The notes beneath the pieces were generated by a model, which ran no database searches, had not been told where the DNA came from, and was given only the letters and a program-made list of their open reading frames with translations. The position numbers and the translations under genes are program-made. Below, piece by piece: positions 62,192 through 64,000 of a DNA stretch of 64,000 nucleotides. The first letter of the stretch is position 1, and every line of letters starts with the position of its first letter. Source of the DNA: Guillardia theta CCMP2712 (lineage: Eukaryota; Cryptophyceae; Pyrenomonadales; Geminigeraceae); contig NW_005434533.1 of assembly GCF_000315625.1 (NCBI RefSeq), positions 96,468-160,467 of the forward strand. Reading direction: 5' to 3'.

Positions 62192-64000
62192 ATGGGTGAC
62201 TCCGACGACGATGGGCTTGATGACTCAGTGGATTTGGCTCGCAAGCCGTGGACCAAAGAGGTGCTGTCACTTGATCTCTCTCATGCTCCTGCTAGCGCCC
62301 TTGTCTCTGTGTGATCCGCGATAGCGTGAAGGTTCTTTCTTGCAGCTGATCAGCGCTTTGAACAGGAGGACGAGCTAATCTTGAAGCTTGTTGCCACACA
62401 CGGGACCAGGAAATGGTCCGTTATATCCTCCCAGCTTACTGGAAGAAGTGGAAAGCAGTGCAGGGAGAGGTAACCTGGAAGATGCGCATCTACCAAGAGC
62501 TCATGGCGTTTGGAATGATCTTCAGGTTCAAGAATCAGCTCGACCCCTCTATCAAGAAGGAGCCATGGTCTGCAGAAGAAGACTACGCAATCATACAAGC
62601 TCAAGCAGAGCTGGGCAATCGCTGGACAGAAATCGCAAAACGTCTTCCTGGAAGGTGCTGATTACAAGATGCGGGAAACAAGGGCTAACGTCATTCAGGA
62701 CGGACAATTCCATCAAGAATCATTGGAACTCCACCTTGTCGCGAAAGAAAGATCAGATCCTGGCTGAGAGAGAGAAGCTGGGGTTGGGCTCCAAGGCATA
62801 TGGAAATGCGGATGGAAACAAAATGTACGGGCAGGGAGACGGGGACGCGAGTAAGAGCTGGATGAATGAGCAGAAGTGAGTGCGAGATACAGACCAGGCG
62901 GAATAAACTGAGCCTGTCCTTCAGATCTGGTGCTGTACCTTTCGTAGAGGACGTCGAGGGCCTGGATACTCCCGAGTCACCTACGGATCACTGTCGGCAT
63001 CATGGATTGTTGACGAAGTTGATATCTAAGAATCCAGTATGTCTTTGCCTTGTCTTGTGTCTGCACCTCAGATGATTCTGTTGCTCAGGAAATGTCAAAG
63101 ACCGTTGACCTTCTGCGCCAACTCAAAGAAGGTGGGAAAGGTGCCGGTCAGACACATTTAAACCCTCAGGTCAATGCGAATCAGATCATGATGCCCTGGG
63201 GGAACTTTGGAGGGTTCACTCCGCACGGAGGATTCTCAACTGGCATGACGCCAACCCATGCCAGCTTTGCTCAAGGAACCGGTTTCACGCCAAGCCATAG
63301 CGGCTTCACTCCCAGTAACAGTGGCTTCACCCCAAGTAACGGCGGCTTCACGCCTAGCAACGCACCCTTTGCAGTCTCTGGCTTGACTCCAAGCAACTCC
63401 ACCTTCACCCCCAGCAACGCAGGCTTCGGGGGAGGAAGCATGGGTTTCACGCCAAACAACGCGGGCTTTGCAGGAAGTGGTTTTACGCCGAGCAACGCAG
63501 GCTTTGGTGGAGGAGGCTTCACTCCCAACAACGCTGGCTTTGGTGGAGGAGGCTTCACTCCCAACAACGCTGGCTTCGGGGGAGGGGGAGGAAACACAGG
63601 CTTCACTCCCAACAACGCTGGCTTCGGGGGAGGGGGAGGCAACACAGGCTTCACTCCCAACAACGCTGGCTTCGGGGGAGGGGGAGGGGGAGGGGGAGGC
63701 TCCGGCTTCACTCCAAGCAATGCTGCTGGCTTCGGGCAGAGCTCGTCGATGAATTTCTCGTCCTCCTCAAACTTTCAACAGGGTCAAACATGGACAGGCC
63801 AAAACAACGGAGGAGTGACGCCTTCAAACGCGTCAGGGTTGGGAGGCAACTTCTTCCAGCCGAACCCTAGCGGCCTCACCCCCAGCAATGCCAGCCTGGC
63901 CGCCAACATGCTCAACACGCCCACCTACGGCTTTATGTTCTCTCCTCACGGCCAGTACAATTCGTCGGGGCAGTTCACTTCCGCGAACCAGCTTGCTCCT
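62192..64000 (+). CDS. R2R3 Myb protein with long TP-rich repeat tail (3' end outside window)
   Basis: Exons: 62192-62260, 62366-62469, 62526-62654, 62699-62875, 62925-63036, 63089 onward, still open at 64000. Two Myb repeats are complete: PWTKE|EDELILKL ... KWSVISSQLTGRSGKQCRER and PWSAEEDYAIIQAQ ... NRWTEIAKRLPGRTDNSIKN, very close to c-Myb R2 and R3. The second exon acceptor was set at 62365 because it restores the exact Myb spacing. After a linker the tail from ~63200 is built of GF(T/S)PSNAGFGGG-type repeats. The DNA-binding part predicts a nuclear transcription factor or CDC5-like protein. Confidence 0.88.
63265..63725 (+). repeat. Translated minisatellite: GFTPSN/GFTPNNAGFGGG repeats
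   Basis: At least 12 tandem units encode GFTPSN, GFTPNN or close variants, with Gly-rich spacers whose lengths differ from unit to unit. The DNA units (GGCTTCACTCCCAACAACGC followed by TGGCTTCGG) are nearly identical in 63505-63690, implying recent duplication. Confidence 0.9.

Overview
This is a 64 kb piece of a eukaryotic nuclear genome, most likely from a cryptophyte alga close to Guillardia theta. The genus is an inference. Evidence for a eukaryotic alga with a red-lineage complex plastid: nearly every gene is split by short GT-AG introns, most often about 47-70 nt. Several predicted proteins carry a signal peptide followed by a transit-like segment starting with Phe (ClpR-like protein, RNA-binding protein, the gene at 10988). 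The genes are a mixture of plastid, flagellar and general eukaryotic functions. Gene models were built by reading exons and checking that splice phases close. Where I give exon coordinates the phases are consistent.

Layout. 0.1-8 kb: C-terminal end of an unknown gene, a MORN-repeat/coiled-coil protein, a ClpR-type plastid Clp subunit, a sigma-like glutathione S-transferase and an aquaporin. 8-19 kb: a small membrane protein, a secreted S28 serine carboxypeptidase, two unknown genes, a large non-coding block with a ~670 bp foldback (inverted repeat) element, and an intronless secreted protein possibly related to PhoX. 19.5-29 kb: an Hrq1-type RecQ-family helicase with an N-terminal ubiquitin-like domain (interrupted by a 100-N assembly gap) and two unknown genes sharing a divergent promoter. 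29-40 kb: an unconventional myosin, an unknown 481-aa protein and a membrane-anchored protein disulfide isomerase. 40-51 kb: a mitochondrial FAD oxidoreductase, two unknown genes, the splicing factor SF3B5 and a coiled-coil protein with an (EQ)n tract. 51-64 kb: genes with internal repeats, an STPGR (SHIPPO) flagellar-type protein, an AT-hook regulator, a plastid-targeted zinc-ribbon/RRM RNA-binding protein, and an R2R3 Myb protein with a long TP-rich repeat tail running off the right edge.

The genes look like independent eukaryotic units, not an operon or gene cluster. The non-coding DNA is distinctive. It holds (i) dispersed GC-rich blocks of GGCCCGG and GTACGGTAC words, (ii) recurrent GGGGTGGGGTA / TACCCC words near gene starts, (iii) two inverted-repeat elements, and (iv) many micro- and minisatellites, several inside introns and a few translated. 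I saw no rRNA, tRNA, CRISPR array, or clear viral or bacterial operon. The observations I would check first are the plastid zinc-ribbon/RRM fusion, the Myb repeat tail, the foldback element and an apparent GA-AG intron in the ClpR-like gene.
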